A DNA stretch of 64,000 bases from DATDPM01 sp963841995 (GTDB lineage Bacteria; Pseudomonadota; Alphaproteobacteria; DATDPM01), in the NCBI GenBank assembly GCA_963841995.1, contig CAWJEX010000002.1, positions 231,814 to 295,813 on the forward strand. The letters are read 5' to 3'. Below the pieces are notes generated by a model. It had not been told where the DNA came from. It ran no database searches and saw only the letters and a program-made list of their open reading frames with translations. Position numbers and translations under genes: made by a program. Every line of letters begins with the position of its first letter. The stretch's first letter is position 1. Below are positions 63,534 through 64,000 of this stretch, piece after piece.

Positions 63534-63920
63534 ATGCCGACGTCGATCTTCATCGCCAAACTTTTGGGACCGATCTTCATGCTTGTCGGGCTCGCCTTGC
63601 CACCGAAAGTGCAGATGTTTCGAACCATATTACAGGAATTCATTCAGAGCGCGGCATTGCTCTATCTGGCCGGTTTTTTCGGCTTGCTCGGCGGCTTGGC
63701 GCTCATACTGACGCATAATGTCTGGGTTCTGGACTGGCGACTTATCATCACCCTCATCGGCTGGATCACGGTCGTTCGCGCGATGATTACCATTCTCCAG
63801 CCGGAATGGATCGTGATGGCGGGCACCGCGATCCTTCGGCATCAAAGCATCCTCCTTAGCGCCGCCGTGGCGAACCTCATCGTCGGCATGGTCTTGAGCT
63901 ATTTCGGCTACGCGGCGTGA
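63534..63920 (+). CDS. Small integral membrane protein
   Basis: A 128-aa protein with four hydrophobic segments: IAKLLGPIFMLVGLAL, LLYLAGFFGLLGGLALIL, WRLIITLIGWITVVRAMITI and SILLSAAVANLIVGMVLSYF. Helix content and length recall small uncharacterised membrane proteins of Alphaproteobacteria. No catalytic motif. The upstream region 63350-63530 holds no supported gene. Confidence 0.75.
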   Translation: MPTSIFIAKLLGPIFMLVGLALPPKVQMFRTILQEFIQSAALLYLAGFFGLLGGLALILTHNVWVLDWRLIITLIGWITVVRAMITILQPEWIVMAGTAILRHQSILLSAAVANLIVGMVLSYFGYAA

Positions 63921-64000
63921 CCGCCCCTCAGTCTGACGCCCATTCGTTTGGGGCCGAGACAGAGGAACCCTGTCATCCATCAGTATGTCCGGAATGGGTC

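Overview
The window is a high-GC, accessory-rich stretch of an alphaproteobacterial genome, most likely Hyphomicrobiales. This is inferred from codon use, the LuxI/LuxR-P450 locus, the acetoacetate decarboxylase/3-hydroxybutyrate dehydrogenase pair and the IS66, IS21 and RIT elements. No rRNA, tRNA or CRISPR array was seen. The replicon (chromosomal island or plasmid) cannot be decided from the sequence.

Layout. 1-2721: right part of a recombinase-in-trio (RIT) element whose third recombinase is frameshifted, abutting an IS66-type tnpB/tnpA remnant. 3.6-5.1 kb: frameshifted TM0106-type RecB-like nuclease. 5.4-8.7 kb: a module of a divergent XRE repressor with a palindromic operator, a Lon-like AAA+ ATPase, a GIY-YIG-like protein and a tyrosine recombinase, followed by a repeat/hairpin cluster. 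9.9-11.5 kb: two-gene ISL3-like transposase unit. 12.1-18.5 kb: secreted PLD nuclease, a tightly overlapping five-gene membrane operon with MotA/MotB (ZorA/ZorB)-like and vWA-like members, and a secreted HNH protein. 18.7-24.7 kb: a complete IS66 element (8-bp target duplication) whose tnpB is interrupted by a complete RIT element. 24.8-33.2 kb: envelope proteins of unknown function and a PLC/AcpA-type phosphoesterase. 33.6-38.3 kb: phosphotransferase, then a LuxR/LuxI quorum-sensing locus with a small gene, a cytochrome P450 and a degenerate receiver protein. 39-49 kb: DUF2971 pseudogene, a lipoprotein gene cut by an IS21 element, a 17-TPR secreted protein, a HigBA/RelE-type toxin-antitoxin pair, and copies of an intergenic repeat family. 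50-54 kb: leftward envelope/stress operon (coiled-coil, DUF883, holin-like, HdeD, rhomboid, AI-2E transporter family). 54.5-62.8 kb: TetR-controlled RND pump with broken tetR and an amber codon in the permease, then patatin, acetoacetate decarboxylase and 3-hydroxybutyrate dehydrogenase. 62.9-63.9 kb: interrupted PAS protein and a small membrane protein.

The two most notable signals are these. (1) Two RIT copies sit after exactly codon 39 of tnpB in two clearly different IS66 elements, with related 8-bp core sequences and a 32-bp perfect palindrome at one junction, implying site-specific targeting of IS66 tnpB. (2) The 12.9-17.7 kb operon looks like a proton-channel/stator pair with a vWA-like partner and a large membrane/coiled-coil protein; it resembles Zorya-type architecture without the known effectors and is a candidate undescribed system. 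About nine genes carry frameshifts, nonsense codons or insertions. That is many for 64 kb and suggests either an eroding island or residual sequence errors.
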